From Paracentrotus lividus (lineage: Eukaryota > Echinodermata > Echinoidea > Camarodonta > Echinidae), in NCBI GenBank assembly GCA_940671915.1, contig CALNVZ010003434.1:43699330-43763329 (forward strand): DNA of 64,000 nucleotides. The letters are read 5' to 3'. Numbering within the stretch: the stretch's first letter is position 1; each line of letters starts with the position of its first letter. Positions 26,501 to 36,930 of this stretch are shown piece after piece. The notes under the pieces were generated by a model. That model did no database searches. It had not been told where the DNA came from and saw only the letters and a program-made list of their open reading frames with translations. The position numbers were made by a program, and so were the translations under genes.

Positions 26501-26780
26501 CACGATGACCAATGGCACGATCGCAGGCGATACCACCTACTCTAGTTACCCGACCACGGACGGTCAGTACAACTACGGCAGCTGCTACTTTCGCCCGAAC
26601 ACAAGACCGACGCCGTATACACGCGATATGACATCATACATGAGGGACTCTCGCTACTGCGCGAATGGTTTGACGTCATACATGGGCCGAACGAACGGCC
26701 AGTTCCCTTATGATCCGTCCGCAATGACCATGATGGGCGGTATTGATCCCAGGAGAAATTATACGCAGCCGATGATGTAG
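17436..26780 (+). CDS. Tbx1/10: T-box transcription factor, Tbx1/10 class (5' incomplete)
   Basis: Sequence-specific nuclear DNA-binding regulator. In deuterostomes the Tbx1/10 class acts in pharyngeal and mesodermal patterning. Seven exons join in frame: 17436-17517, 18250-18441, 19167-19322, 22967-23034, 23703-23762, 25735-25862 and 26347-26780. The protein runs from RRMFPTF through the class-typical [46 protein letters not shown] and [19 protein letters not shown] to [14 protein letters not shown]. The [18 protein letters not shown] and CDPDD signatures separate Tbx1/10 from Tbx2/3, Tbx4/5, Tbx20 and brachyury. A conserved RNHHRP..ITRSR block follows the T-box, then a Thr/Pro/Asn/Tyr-rich tail ending QPMM. 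The exons for the N-terminus and the first T-box strand were not found upstream in the window. Partial tandem copies of exons 1-3 lie in the introns. The family call is secure; the exact orthologue name is inference. Confidence 0.93.
17463..17746 (+). repeat. Four-copy 71-bp tandem array of an exon end plus splice donor
   Basis: The last 55 bases of T-box exon a, its donor and about 16 intron bases are repeated four times with period 71 (starts 17463, 17534, 17605, 17676). The first copy is the functional exon end with donor GTAAGT. The other three carry GTAGGT at 17589, 17660 and 17731. No copy has its own acceptor, so they are not full exons. Use of a later donor would read GTA AGT TAA, an immediate stop. 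Copies differ by only one to three bases, so the array is young or homogenised. Confidence 0.93.
18250..18441 (+). CDS. Tbx1/10: Tbx1/10 exon b (T-box core)
   Basis: Acceptor TGATACACAG and donor GTAAGT. The 192 nt encode exactly 64 residues in phase 0-0, from [10 protein letters not shown] to LLDDNGH. It includes the HPDSPA and [16 protein letters not shown] motifs. Confidence 0.96.
18569..18731 (+). pseudogene. Decayed partial copy of exon b and its downstream intron
   Basis: Resembles 18369-18535 at an offset of about 200 bases. It keeps TGTGGATGAARCAAAT, a decayed [12 protein letters not shown] coding segment, the donor GTAAGTCC and the following intron (ATAAATGATA..GCYATATAATTTT). The first half of the exon and its acceptor are missing and codons are lost, so it cannot code for a T-box. 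Confidence 0.85.
18940..19120 (+). pseudogene. Decayed copy of exon c with its acceptor
   Basis: Begins in intron sequence and includes the same ATGTAATGTAG acceptor and ATAATCTTGAATTCAATGCA start as exon c, 173 bases further on. A deletion after TTCCACGTT shifts the frame, and GGA CTT TGA then stops it. The copy fades out after the TCTCCGAGAC region and before a donor. Confidence 0.88.
19167..19322 (+). CDS. Tbx1/10: Tbx1/10 exon c (T-box, [12 protein letters not shown] to AYQNHR)
   Basis: Acceptor TAATGTAG and donor GTAAGT. The 156 nt encode 52 residues in phase 0-0, including [15 protein letters not shown] and [11 protein letters not shown], the most conserved T-box signatures. Confidence 0.96.
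19545..19612 (-). mobile_element. tRNA-like SINE fragment in intron
   Basis: On the minus strand, GGTGCTCTAGTAACCAGAGG + GTTATAGGTTCGAAACCGAG carries a B box (GGTTCGAAACC) and an anticodon-arm-like hairpin (CTCTAGTAACCAGAG). It ends in TGCTACCA. Cloverleaf pairing is incomplete, so a tRNA-derived SINE is more likely than a tRNA gene. Confidence 0.5.
20424..21174. mobile_element. piggyBac-like MITE with about 300-bp inverted arms
   Basis: TTAA at 20420-20423 and TTAA at 21175-21178 flank ends AGGGAAGGTCTGGACCCAAA and its inverse, TTTGGGTCCAGAGCTTCCCT. The arms stay similar far inwards (ATCGCTATACCAAATTGGCA; GGCCAAGATATATTGATGGC; TGCAATA), leaving a core of about 130 bp. There is no ORF. The TTAA target site is typical of the piggyBac superfamily, and long arms with no coding core mark a non-autonomous element. 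It lies in the Tbx1/10 intron between exons c and d. Confidence 0.88.
22967..23034 (+). CDS. Tbx1/10: Tbx1/10 exon d (end of T-box)
   Basis: Acceptor CTTATAACAG and donor GTGAGT. It encodes [20 protein letters not shown] + DD and two bases of the next codon (phase 2). Vertebrate Tbx1 has Trp after DPED. Here splicing to exon e gives TG|T (Cys). Confidence 0.94.
23703..23762 (+). CDS. Tbx1/10: Tbx1/10 exon e, 60-nt symmetric exon
   Basis: Acceptor TATTATTTTCAG and donor GTAAAT. It encodes [18 protein letters not shown] + PR, has no counterpart in the vertebrate Tbx1 I know, and is phase 2-2 and a multiple of three. Exon d could therefore join exon f directly without a frame change, which suggests a cassette exon. 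Splice signals and frame are good; actual use needs RNA evidence. Confidence 0.75.
24335..24796. mobile_element. Tc1/mariner-like MITE, copy A (462 bp)
   Basis: Flanked by TA on both sides. The left end CAGTCTTTGTGTCAAG.AAAA + TGGTACA is inverted at the right end as TGTACCATTTTATTTGAAAC + AGACTG. A second copy lies at 40521-40969 with the same internal landmarks (TTGCTGATGC; GTAAAACAAAAGTTATGCTA; CGAAACCTATA). No transposase ORF. TA target sites and CAGT ends suggest the Tc1/mariner superfamily. Confidence 0.85.
25735..25862 (+). CDS. Tbx1/10: Tbx1/10 exon f (post-T-box RNHHRP block)
   Basis: Acceptor TTTTTTCCTGCAG and donor GTAAGT. It encodes [20 protein letters not shown] + [20 protein letters not shown] + DI. 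RNHHRP..ITRSRPV parallels RNHRPG..FARSRNPV after the T-box of vertebrate Tbx1. Phase 2 in, phase 1 out. Confidence 0.9.
26347..26780 (+). CDS. Tbx1/10: Tbx1/10 terminal exon (C-terminal tail, stop TAG)
   Basis: Acceptor CTGTGTACAG joins A|GT (Ser) and reads [20 protein letters not shown] to the C-terminus RRNYTQPMM and TAG at 26778-26780. The tail is rich in Thr, Asn, Pro, Tyr and Met, like T-box transactivation tails. GC content and codon use are clearly higher than in the flanking DNA. Confidence 0.92.
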
Positions 26781-29170
26781 CGACGCCATTTTGAAACGCG
26801 TTGTATGTCGAACTGCATCCGGGTCGTGGTCTCCAGCACACGAATGCCGCCATATTGGATTCCAAGTTATCATACCTGAGAAAAACATCTTGTGATCCCG
26901 AAAATATGTCCAAAATGAAGCGGGTATGTTGCATGTCGACCCTGTGTAGACCCATGGTGTAAAAGAAGGAAAATGGACGCCATTTTGAAGAAGGCTACGC
27001 CAAAAAAGCGTTTCCAATATGGAGAACTGTACCGGCACTGATGTTGTAGAAAATGTATGATTTTCGAATTTCTATGGGAAAGGAAGCTGTTATCAAGTTT
27101 TCATGTATATATCGCTTGCAGAGGGAATTGTTTTTATAGTGCTTTCATTGTGTACAGTTCCAATTGGACCACACCACGTGACTTTTACTTATGTTGATAT
27201 GATGACGTATACACAGAATATGAGGTCACGTCAATTTGCTAGTACTGATTACGTGACGGTGGAATGTCAACCAGCGTTCATTCAATTTCCCTCTTTGGGA
27301 TTAGACATAAAATGTCGCCACAAGTGAAAAACTAATGATGACTATTGGACGCCAAAAATGACGTCACGATCCAACATATGAGTTATTATTTTCTTTTGTT
27401 GAAACTGCTAAAGATTTAAAGATTTAATACCAGTATTGTGAAGAATTATGTTCTTGTGGAGGAGAATTCTGTAAATATAGAGTTTAATAATAATGATGAT
27501 TATGATGAAGATACAGAGCGGCTCAGCGGACCATGAATTAGGGACATAGATGAAACGATGATGACAGGTAATGGATGGCAAATGATTGGCGATATTAATG
27601 ACTTATGGCCGGGAGTTGGGGAGAGGTGCAAGATTTAAGGAATGAATCAATGCTTGCAGTGACTTAATGTGGAAACAATTCAGCAGGAATAACATACAAA
27701 TGGATTATGTTAGAACGTATGATATTTAGGCAAAAGTGAACAGAAAAGAGACATATCTAATTATATTTCCGTGACATATTCTGGTTAAAGATACCATTTT
27801 GCAATGCACAATGCATTGTTGTGTAAATTGATAAATGGAAGGAGATAAAAAAGTTAAAGTTATGAATATTCACGAACATAATTTATACCCTCTACAAATT
27901 GAAAATGTGTGCATCCAATAGACGAAGATCACTTATTCATATTTGATAAAATACCATTAGCTTGTGGGTACGTTTGTTAAAAATAAAATAAAAGTAATGT
28001 AGTCCTATTTTTCGTTGACTGTTGAAATATCATATAACACAAGTTTGATCATGTTTTTATTTATGATTTGAAAAGTGCAGTATTTGACTGTTGCCTTTTA
28101 GTTCATTCAATATTATAATGATATATTTTATTAATTAAGTTATTATAAACGGATAAAGTGTGAAATATAATTCAGTCTGCCCGATAATAAGTTTTTTTGG
28201 TAATAAATTTTTTGTTTTTTTGGTAATAAAAGCAGTAAAATTGGAAATATGTTTTGATCAATGATGGTTTTGGCGAAAAATCAATTGGAGATCAATGAAG
28301 ATATAAATTCTTATATATTTCATTTTGCGGGGTGCTTTCAAGTGGGCTGAAAAAGAAAAGACATTTTATAGAATTCAAATAAGAGAGCAGCTTTCAAGTG
28401 ACGTCACAAAATCGAAACTTTGATCATTCATAACTTCTTTTTCTTTGGGGGATTTTCATCAAACCTTCATGTATTCCTCTTGTTTTTTTATGTTTTAAAA
28501 AACAAATTAATTTGAAGGTTGACTTGCTGAGTTATTGCTGCCTCATTTCCTTTGATATAAAAGTGGCCACAAACTTGTGTTTAGCATTAATTCTTAGCAT
28601 ACATACATGTATCTCAATATTCTATAATTCACTTCATTCAAAAATTGGTGAGTCTAATTCTTATATTTTTTAAATCAGTGGGTACATTTCATTTATAAGC
28701 CTCTGGCTGAAACTCATTTCACCATTTTTATTGGTTTTTAAAACTTTGTCAAACAATGTAAATAACACAAGGACTCTAATTCAAGTATCATTATTGAGAA
28801 GTTTCAATGCTTGTCCATCTGTCACCCATTTTAATTTTAAGTAATCATAAAATGATGCTACATAAAATTAGATCAATACTTTTTCACAACAGTAAAGAAT
28901 TTGAGAGTTTACATGAGAAGAGATGAGAAAAGAAGTGTTGGGAATGACGAGAAAGAGAGATGGAGATGGTAAGAATGCGCGAAAAAGAGAACAGAAGAGA
29001 AGAAGCATTGATCCTGGAATGTAAGATACTATTAGATTGGATTATACAACCGTTACGGTATAGATTGTGGATTGAAGACAAGGATTTATGATGGAGAAAT
29101 ATGAATTATGAACTTAATATTTGCTACTTATGGATCTTAAAAGATCTCTAATAAAAATCCATTTAGAGAA
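26781..29170 (+). other. Probable Tbx1/10 3' UTR and flank
   Basis: Directly follows the stop codon. The first 550 bases are richer in GC than the rest. Possible poly(A) signals occur at about 27985 and as AATAAA at 29150-29155. Which one is used cannot be told from the sequence. Confidence 0.4.
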
Positions 29171-29907
29171 AAACGTGTTCTGTGTTGTTTCTTTTGACTT
29201 GAGTGTTTGGGTGTATGGGAAATTCAGTGTGTGATGAAAAGCATGATGAACGCACTTTGTTTGGGTTTTAAGCGATTTAAAAATATAAATGAAGTGGTTA
29301 AAGGGGAGGGGGATGGGGGCTTAAAAGGCCCCTAGTCATTTTTTATTTTGTATTAATCCAGATAAAACGTTCACAGGGGCTTCTCGTTGTCCCAAAGCTT
29401 CGAAATACCGAAAATGAAATACTAGTAAGAGCTTAAAACATCCTGCTATTACTTTTATAATATGTTTTCGAACTTGAAATAAGGTTCGTTTATCCCCAAA
29501 ATTTATTGCAATAATTTGAGGGCTGGTTATTGTCAGGTGAGGAAATATGGTTCTTCATTCCAAGAATTGAAATAAAGCTCGTAATTCCGGAAGTGTATTT
29601 TACGTAATAAGGTTCATTAGTCCCAAAATAAAATATATGTGTCGCTAATTATGTTAATCGGAAATGAAATAGGGTTCGTGTTTGGTGTTGCTTCAGTTTC
29701 TGATGAATAAAACTTATTAGTTTTCGGAGAATAGAATCTTCGAACTAATCAAACATTTGGACCAATGAACCTTCGGAACAACGAGCTGTAACCAAATTCA
29801 AAACGACATTTACTTAAATAATATCTACATTCGAAGTATGACACGTGACATGGTTTCATTTTTAGAATGTGGTGTAATATATAGAAAAGTGTAATGATAG
29901 TATCTCA

Positions 29908-30041
29908 CATTGGTGGATCCAGATTTCAGGGGGAAGGGGCGCCGCCGAAATTTTTGGATTTTAATATGTATGGTCAATGAGTGTTTTTCAAATAATAGGG
30001 GGGGGGCGTGTCCCCTACGCCCCCGCCTGGATCCGCCACTG
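29908..30041. mobile_element. MITE with GTGGCGGATCC ends, copy 1
   Basis: Left end CATTGGTGGATCCAG; right end CTGGATCCGCCACTG. The interior holds TTTTAATATGTATGGTCAAT and GAGTG next to a long G run, and this is found reverse-complemented in the copy at 54086-54246. Related ends occur at 63694-63826 and 60100. Confidence 0.8.
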
Positions 30042-30870
30042 TCTCAACATGTTATCATGTGTGAATGATTGCATAATTTTTTTGAGAGCTAGAAGGGCCT
30101 GCCTCAACCCTGATAAAGTGTGAGTTAATGTCTTTTTAGCTGAGATGAATTATGATGACGTAGGTCATGTTGTATAAAGTAATTACGTAGTGAATGATTG
30201 GAACAATACGATCCTAATGAAAGTGGAGAATTGAAATCGTTGTAGATTTTCAAATGATCAGATATAGAATCAATGAATACTGCATTAAAAGAAAGGAATT
30301 TTTTTTTTTTTACTTACAGCCATTACGAACCATTGATAAAAAGAAAACTCTATTATCAGACTCTTGATTTGTCAAAAACAATTGAAACAGATGAGTGTTT
30401 TCATTCTTTTTATTTTGAATTTTGGATCTTAAAACGCCCAAAAGAAGATTAATTTTTACGCCACGGGGGCCGCGGAGTGTTTTTGAAAGTGGGAAGGCTG
30501 AACAGGCTAAGAAATTACAAATAAATGGTAGTTTTTACGATTTTGGACACGTTTAATGAAAAAAAATGGGTGACTAAAGCCCCCCGCCTTCCCCCAGCCT
30601 CCCTCGGCTCCGCGTCCCATGTATCCATAATGTTGTTTCAAATAATATTCACCTAAAAAAGATGAAATTCGATTTTCATGCATAACAAATTCTTTTATAC
30701 ATTTAAAGTCGGAATAACGATCTACGGTAGATGTAAAATCATTTCCAGAAAAAGGAGTTGAGGGTAAAATAAGATCTTTCATTGACGTAATACCCATTGA
30801 ATGAGACGAAAAGCCGTAGTTTGCACCCCCCCTCCCAACAAACAAAAAAGAAGAAGAAGGGGGTGGGTAT
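30040..30870. other. Non-coding stretch with GC-rich inverted patches
   Basis: CGGGGGCCGCGGAGTG (about 30465) and CCTCGGCTCCGCGTCCC (about 30602) are inverted partners of a decayed element. The long minus-strand ORF at 30507-30974 crosses this and the next element and is not supported as a gene. Confidence 0.45.
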
Positions 30871-30873
30871 ATA

Positions 30874-31069
30874 CAGTGGAAACTCGTTATAACGAGGTCG
30901 TTGGGACCATAGAAGTTATTATATCGGGAATCTCGTTCAGGGTAAAACAAATAAACAAGCAAACAAACAAACAAACAAAAGAAAACAAAGAGCTGGGACC
31001 AGCAAAATTACCTCGTTATAATTTAGGAACCTCGTTTATATCAGATCTTGTTATAACGAGTTTCCACTC
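30874..31069. mobile_element. Tigger/pogo-like MITE, 196 bp
   Basis: TA at 30872-30873 and at 31070-31071 flank inverted ends CAGTGGAAACTCGTTATAAC and GTTATAACGAGTTTCCACTC. Internal partners (CTCGTTATAATTTAGGAACC; GGGACCA) extend the symmetry. CAGTGGAAACTCGTTATAAC-type ends with a TA target are typical of pogo/Tigger-derived MITEs. Confidence 0.85.
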
Positions 31070-31159
31070 TACTGCATCCCTAAAAGGAAGTTAAAAACCA
31101 CAATCATGGTAGGCAAGGTTTTGATCTCGAGATTTACTTATTATCCTGAAAATACGAAG

Positions 31160-31182
31160 ATATATATATATATATATACATA
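31160..31182. repeat. (TA)n microsatellite
   Basis: Run of TA dinucleotides. Confidence 0.9.
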
Positions 31183-31189
31183 TATTTTT

Positions 31190-32950
31190 AATTAGTGTCT
31201 CGCGTCTTCAAAAAAGTACACAATGAAATACGGTATGATTTTATATAATTGCTTTCTGATATTGTCAAGACATGACTGATATAAACTGATGGCCATTACA
31301 AAAAAAAAAAAAATTATATTCCAAAATGACAATTCCAAAAGGATGACACACAGACATTCAAATAGGTGTAGGATGCAAAAGTGCAAATACATTTTTAAAT
31401 CATCAAACAAGGAATACAGTCCCACGCACGCATAACATACAAAACAAATGCACAATACGAGAAGTGGGAATCCGAATTGAGAAGTAGAGTCATTAATTTT
31501 GTAGGATTTTCACAACCGTTTGAAGAGGTAATACATCATGGACAGAGGGTCTTAGTCACACTCCGTCGCCCAATATGAGCCGCATCATCGGGCAATGCCA
31601 GCCGATTGCAGGTTCCCAGATGGCGAACACGTAAGAACTGGGGGAAAAACTAGAAATAGAAACTGTCAATTTCTTTACGGATATGTGTTTTTGGTAGATC
31701 GCTTAGCAGCATTCTTCATACCATATTCTCTGTTTCTTCTTCAGTATTTACTATTCTGCTTTTTCATTACACATATCTTATTTATACAAGCCTATTTTGG
31801 AGAAGAAGGAAAAAAAAAAGAAGAAGAAAAAAAGCATTTAAAAGTTATCGTTATGAATGAATAGAAACTGAATGTTCCCACCATGGTCAGCTTTTATATA
31901 TTACCGAGTAAAATGTGGTAATGAAGAAGATATGATTAAAAAAATTAAACCACACAATAACAAGATATTATTTAAAAGTGCACATAATCACACCATCACA
32001 ATGATCATGACAATGATGTGAAAATGGAGGAGAGAAAAGATATATAAGTCCGTTTGAGATGCTTAAACAATTGCTATGATATGTCATAACAGGGGCTGAA
32101 GTAAGTATATGGCCTTTGAAATGTAACAACTTTTAAAAACTTATGAAATATAACTAAAATGTTTGTTTATTTGTAGAAAAGACATCGCAAGGAGAAGCGT
32201 TCCCATGCACGTATATCTCTCAGCATTTTGTTATAGCTGGAATTATTTTGACGAATCAACTTCGTATAGAGGAATGATTGCATGCTTTACTCATGGTCTC
32301 GTATCCTGCAAACCACAAGCTTCTTTAAATCGTCTCAGATCATTGGCTATGATAACGATCCTCTTATTTATTGGTTTGTAATTGGAAGGGATTGTTGGGC
32401 AATCAGATGTGATACATCATAATCAACGACAAATAATGAAACATCGTTTGCGATTGGTGGACATGATGGTCACGTGTGCGGGAAATTAGACAGGTATACA
32501 GTGATTATTTTGTTGTTGGTATCGCTTATATTTTTAATGCTAGGCGAAGTATGTATTATTAATAAACAATGCGAACCCTGGGTCGTGATATTGAAGTGTG
32601 TGCTTTAGGCCTAATTGTTATGAATGATGTTATTTTCATTAAAATTCTCTTAGTTTTCGACTTTTGAAGTTATGCGTAATTAAGTAAAGTCCATCTTTTG
32701 CAATTTCTATTGACACCTAATAATACAATACTAAAGAGCCACTCGTAGATAATTAGCTCAGATTCAGCATGGTAGGCCTACATGTAGTTGCGTCTTTAGA
32801 AGTCTTGCCCTAAACGTCTGCGCAATCTCATTTTTACAATTTAATTTCAAACACTTTTTTTTCTTGTCAATAAATACATGGCTTTTTCGAAGTGTATTTC
32901 ATCAGAAAGAAGAAATGTTGAACTTTAAAATGAATTTTCAATAAAATTTC
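31190..32950. other. Non-coding stretch
   Basis: Short ORFs only. No exon structure, TIR pair or RNA gene recognised. Confidence 0.45.
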
Positions 32951-32974
32951 TATCGCTGCGCCATTACCCACGAC

Positions 32975-33090
32975 ACCACCACACCACATCACCACACACC
33001 CACACACCCACACAACACACACCCAACACACCCCACACACAACACACACCACACACACACACACACCACACACACACACACACACACAAA
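32975..33090. repeat. Compound (CA)n microsatellite
   Basis: CACACC, CAACAC and CACACA units. The minus-strand Cys/Val-rich ORF here is an artefact of the repeat. Confidence 0.95.
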
Positions 33091-33179
33091 ATAAATAAAA
33101 CGACCGCCATTATGGTTTCACTTTATTCGGGGACACCCTGTATGGACCCTACCCTTACAAAAAATATCGTGGTTTACAG

Positions 33180-33855
33180 ACAATGGTACCATACAAAATA
33201 CACAAGGATTTTCCTATGGTTTTTTGGCACAAATACCACATAAAATACCATACAGGAGTACCATACAGCCAAATACCATAGGGTTCCTATGGTTTTTTGG
33301 CACAAATACCCAAGGATTTCCTATGGTTTTGGCACAAAATACCACCATAAAATACCATCTACAGGATCCATAGAGCCAAAATACCATAGGGTTTCATACT
33401 GGTTTTTGGCACAAAATACCACAGGATTTCCTATGGTTTTTTGGCACAAATACCACATAAAAATACCATACAGGAGTACCATACAGCAAAATACCAAGGT
33501 TTCCTATGGTTTTTGGCACAAATACCACAGGATTTCCTATGTTTTTGGCACAAATACCACATTAAATTACCATACAGGAGTGCCATACAGCCAAAATACC
33601 ATAGGGTTTCCTATGGTTTTTTGGCACAAATACCACAGGATTCCTATCGGTTTTTTGGCACGAATACCAAACAAAAATACCATACAGGAGTAACCATACC
33701 ATGCCAAAAATACCATAGGGTTTCCTATGGTTTTTTGGCACAAATACCACAGGGATTTTCCTATGGTTTTTGGCACAAATACACCAGGATTTCCTATGGT
33801 ATTCTGGCACAAATACCATACAGAAAGTACATACAGCAGAACCATACAGCAAAAA
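33180..33855 (+). repeat. Left arm satellite of the foldback element
   Basis: About a dozen degenerate units of roughly 40-60 bp, built from CCTATGGTTTTTTGGCACAA, ATACCACA and AATACCATACAGGAGTACCA. Many units differ by single-base indels. The frames reading WHKYHRISYGF and similar are translations of the repeat. Confidence 0.9.
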
Positions 33856-34565
33856 TAGTAACCCCCCACGCATGGAGTTACTAAGTATGGTCCACATCAA
33901 TACCACACAACAGGATATACCAGGATTACCACAAACCGTTACGACCGGAACACCACTCGCCGTTTAACACGGATTACCACACGGCCGTATCACCGGACTG
34001 CTGCAACAACCGAAGATGCCATTACACTGGTATATATTCCACTATCTAGCAAAAATATTTGTTGGTCACAGTTAGTTATTTTCTATATTTCTTAATAATA
34101 TGCAAATGTCAAAACTATCGCTCTTGATGTCTTTGTGTTTAGGAAATATTATTTCCTAAAAGAAAATATTAATATGCAGTGAATTACTAGTTAATGAGGT
34201 AAGTGTTTCACAAAAATAACTGATTTTTGCTGAACAAAAAACATTTGTTGCAAATGAGCTAATTACCATAGTACCACATGAAGTACCAAGGAATACCATA
34301 CGACTACCGAAACTCAGCAGATAAACTAACATAAATCCACTTTGGACTAATGCCCGTTTGGTTCATCCGTGTTGGATGTTTCCTTTCAATCAGTTTGCTC
34401 AAAATTTCATACCATTTGGGTCTAATATAATTCCCATTTCGTTCTAATCACGTACTTGGCAAAACCACTTAGTCAACTTTCCTTAGAAAATCTATCCGTT
34501 GTGAAACCAAAACTTATCTTGGCCAATCTCAAACGGTAGGATTGCGCGATCTGCCGGCGCGACGG

Positions 34566-35230
34566 GGCACGATCGAGTCCCCCCCCCCTCGATGTTTGCT
34601 TTTTGGAAGGATGCGTCCACCTCGATTTTTCAGAGCTTAAAAACATATATAGTTTATCAATTAATAGACAGACAAGAAGCACAGTGTGCGTAAAAATTTA
34701 CCAAGTATTCAAATGCAAACTTAAAAAATTAATCTTTCGGCTCGCGTTCGCTTGCCACAAAAAAACCCCAGACAAATAAATTTAAACTAATAATCTTTCT
34801 TCAGGTCCCTATATATCCTTATTCTTTTATTTGTTACAGACGTATGTCTAGTGTATTAATTAATTCTCCCTCCAAATTGGCGGCACATCAGGGGACGTGG
34901 TCCCCTTGATTTTTAAAAGCTTCACATTTTTTTTTTATTTCTAAGTATTTTGGATAGATTTGCAATTTGCCCCACTTTGTTTCCCCAAATGTGAATGGAA
35001 ATAAACTTTTAAACTTCTTTAAATAATTTGTTTTCAGATCCGTATAGTTATAGAAAGTGACCATATTCAGAAAGGGATTACAAAACATAATCTTTGTAAA
35101 ACGTTGATTAATGAGATTTTCACTCGCGCTTTCGGAATTGTATTTTTTTAGGTAGTGATTATTCAGCTAGTGAAAAATGATTAATGTTATTATGAAGCAA
35201 AATTTACAGCTCGCGCTCGCGCTCACAAAC
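34566..35230 (+). repeat. Two modules of a C-run / CTCGCG dispersed family
   Basis: Module 1 (34566-34757) runs from CCCCCCCCCCTCGATG through CTCGATTTTTCAGAGCTTAA to CGGCTCGCGTTCGCTTGCC. Module 2 (34877-35226) runs from GGACGTGGTCCCCTTGATTT through AAAAGCTTCACA to AGCTCGCGCTCGCGCTCAC. The inverse arrangement occurs at 59855-60115 and a short piece at 48010. This looks like a decayed transposon family inside the foldback core. Confidence 0.55.
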
Positions 35231-36574
35231 AAATAACAAATACAATTATTTAACGATTTAACTATGTCTTCAGGTCGATATAATGTATTTGTGGAATATG
35301 TTTTTATTTGTTCCAACTTTAACTTAAAATTGTCATTAGTTTCTGTATAATAGTGAAATAGATCATTCTATTTCGAATTTTGGGTATACAAATATTGAGG
35401 ACGCCTATTCCGTTCGAGTCTTAAATATTCCCATTCCGCGTGCCGTTTGAGTGTAAGCAGATTTAAGACCACATGTCATGAGTTGGGTTGCAAAATGCGT
35501 AAACATGCACAAAAAAATTGTAAAATTACATTGTCACAATCAAAGATCTTCTAGTTTATTAGTGGTAAGTCAAAACACGTATAAAAGTTTATATTTATTG
35601 AAAGCAGGATTGTAAGGAAGATGATTAACATATTTTTGTGCCTGTATAGGGTGTTCTCATAAAAGCTATACAGAGTGTTACTGGAAAATGATTTTAAAAT
35701 GTTCACAAATTTACTTGCGAATGATATCTTAATCTTTGTACCAAATGAAATGATCATTTTGGAATGTGTTAATAAAGACACTATGCTTCTAAAAATATAA
35801 ACTTGTAACACAAAATTACGTTTTCTAACCACGCTACAGGGTGTCAACAAGGAGAAAATTTAATAGTGCAAAAAGGGCATATAATCCCTATCTTTCACAC
35901 TTGGATTACAACAATGTTTTTGCAAGAAATTACAACAATGTTCATCTGCAAGAAATTTTGTTTTCCACTTAATTGTGTATCTACATGCATGCAAAAAAAT
36001 GGCGAAAAACACAATTATGTAATATAGATTGCACTCAGGCATGTGCAATTTTCGATGCCTCCAATGCATTGTCTATGAGGATAGGTGCATTAAGTATGTT
36101 TAATTGATTAATTTATTGATTAAATAAGTTCTGAAAAATCTACTTTGTATCTGTCTAGAACCAGAAAAATCCAAAGAGAATGATATATCAATCAACCATT
36201 AAGACCAATTAGACTGGAAAGATATAATGCAACAAAGAATAAAAAAAGTAAAAAATGGAATTCCCTATGCTATCAACACGTGCCTCGACCGTAGGATCCC
36301 ACCCTTACCCTACTCCACTCAAATTATATTTGCGTTAGCATAGCATAGCATGAGCATAACAAAGTTGAAACTTCACAGACAAATAGCCTTGAATTTATCT
36401 ACAATGTGAGTTATTGCCACAACTCATGGTTGTATATCATTTCATTTCATGCTATGTGAAAAAATGTGAATATTTTTCCTCCAATGTACGCACTCCACCC
36501 TTTACTATACCCAACATGACTGTGACACATGAATAAACGGTTCATGGAATTTCTACATAAAAAAAAAAATTGAG

Positions 36575-36930
36575 CAGGAAAAAAAAAAAAATATCTGACA
36601 TGACTGTCATTCATTTATGAGAAATCAAGCTGTTATTTGCTAAAGTTTCAACAGTGAATACCTTAAAGCTACATTACTACTGTTATGATACGCTGTGTGG
36701 TTGTACTGGTTAATGGTTACTTGCTTCATGGTACTACTGTATGGTATCTGCTGTATGTACTGCTGTATGGTACTTCTGTGTGGTATTAAAACTGGTTGGT
36801 ACTAACAAGAAGTAACATCTGACATGGCTGTCATTTCAATCTATTTGAGAAATTAGGCCTGTATTTTGCTAAAGTTTCAACAATGAATACCTAGAGCTAC
36901 ATACTACTGTATGATTTCTGCTGTATGGTA
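36575..36930 (+). repeat. Direct duplication, about 230 bp apart
   Basis: ATCTGACATGACTGTCATTC..GAGAAAT..GCTAAAGTTTCAACA.TGAATACC at about 36593 is repeated at 36815 with small changes. The second copy leads straight into the right arm of the foldback element. Confidence 0.8.

Noticed and set aside
26542-27038. Minus-strand ORFs of 120-137 codons
   Set aside because: They lie opposite the Tbx1/10 terminal exon and its 3' UTR. GC-rich coding sequence leaves the antisense frame open. No family motif seen.
30507-30974. 155-codon minus-strand ORF
   Set aside because: It crosses a decayed GC-rich element and the Tigger-type MITE. Composition is irregular and no domain is recognisable.
33289-33906. 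Overlapping plus- and minus-strand ORFs with repeated WHKYHRISYGF or VPKNHRKPYG-like peptides
   Set aside because: They are translations of the foldback arm satellite. Frame changes with each indel, both strands are open, and there is no start or splice context.
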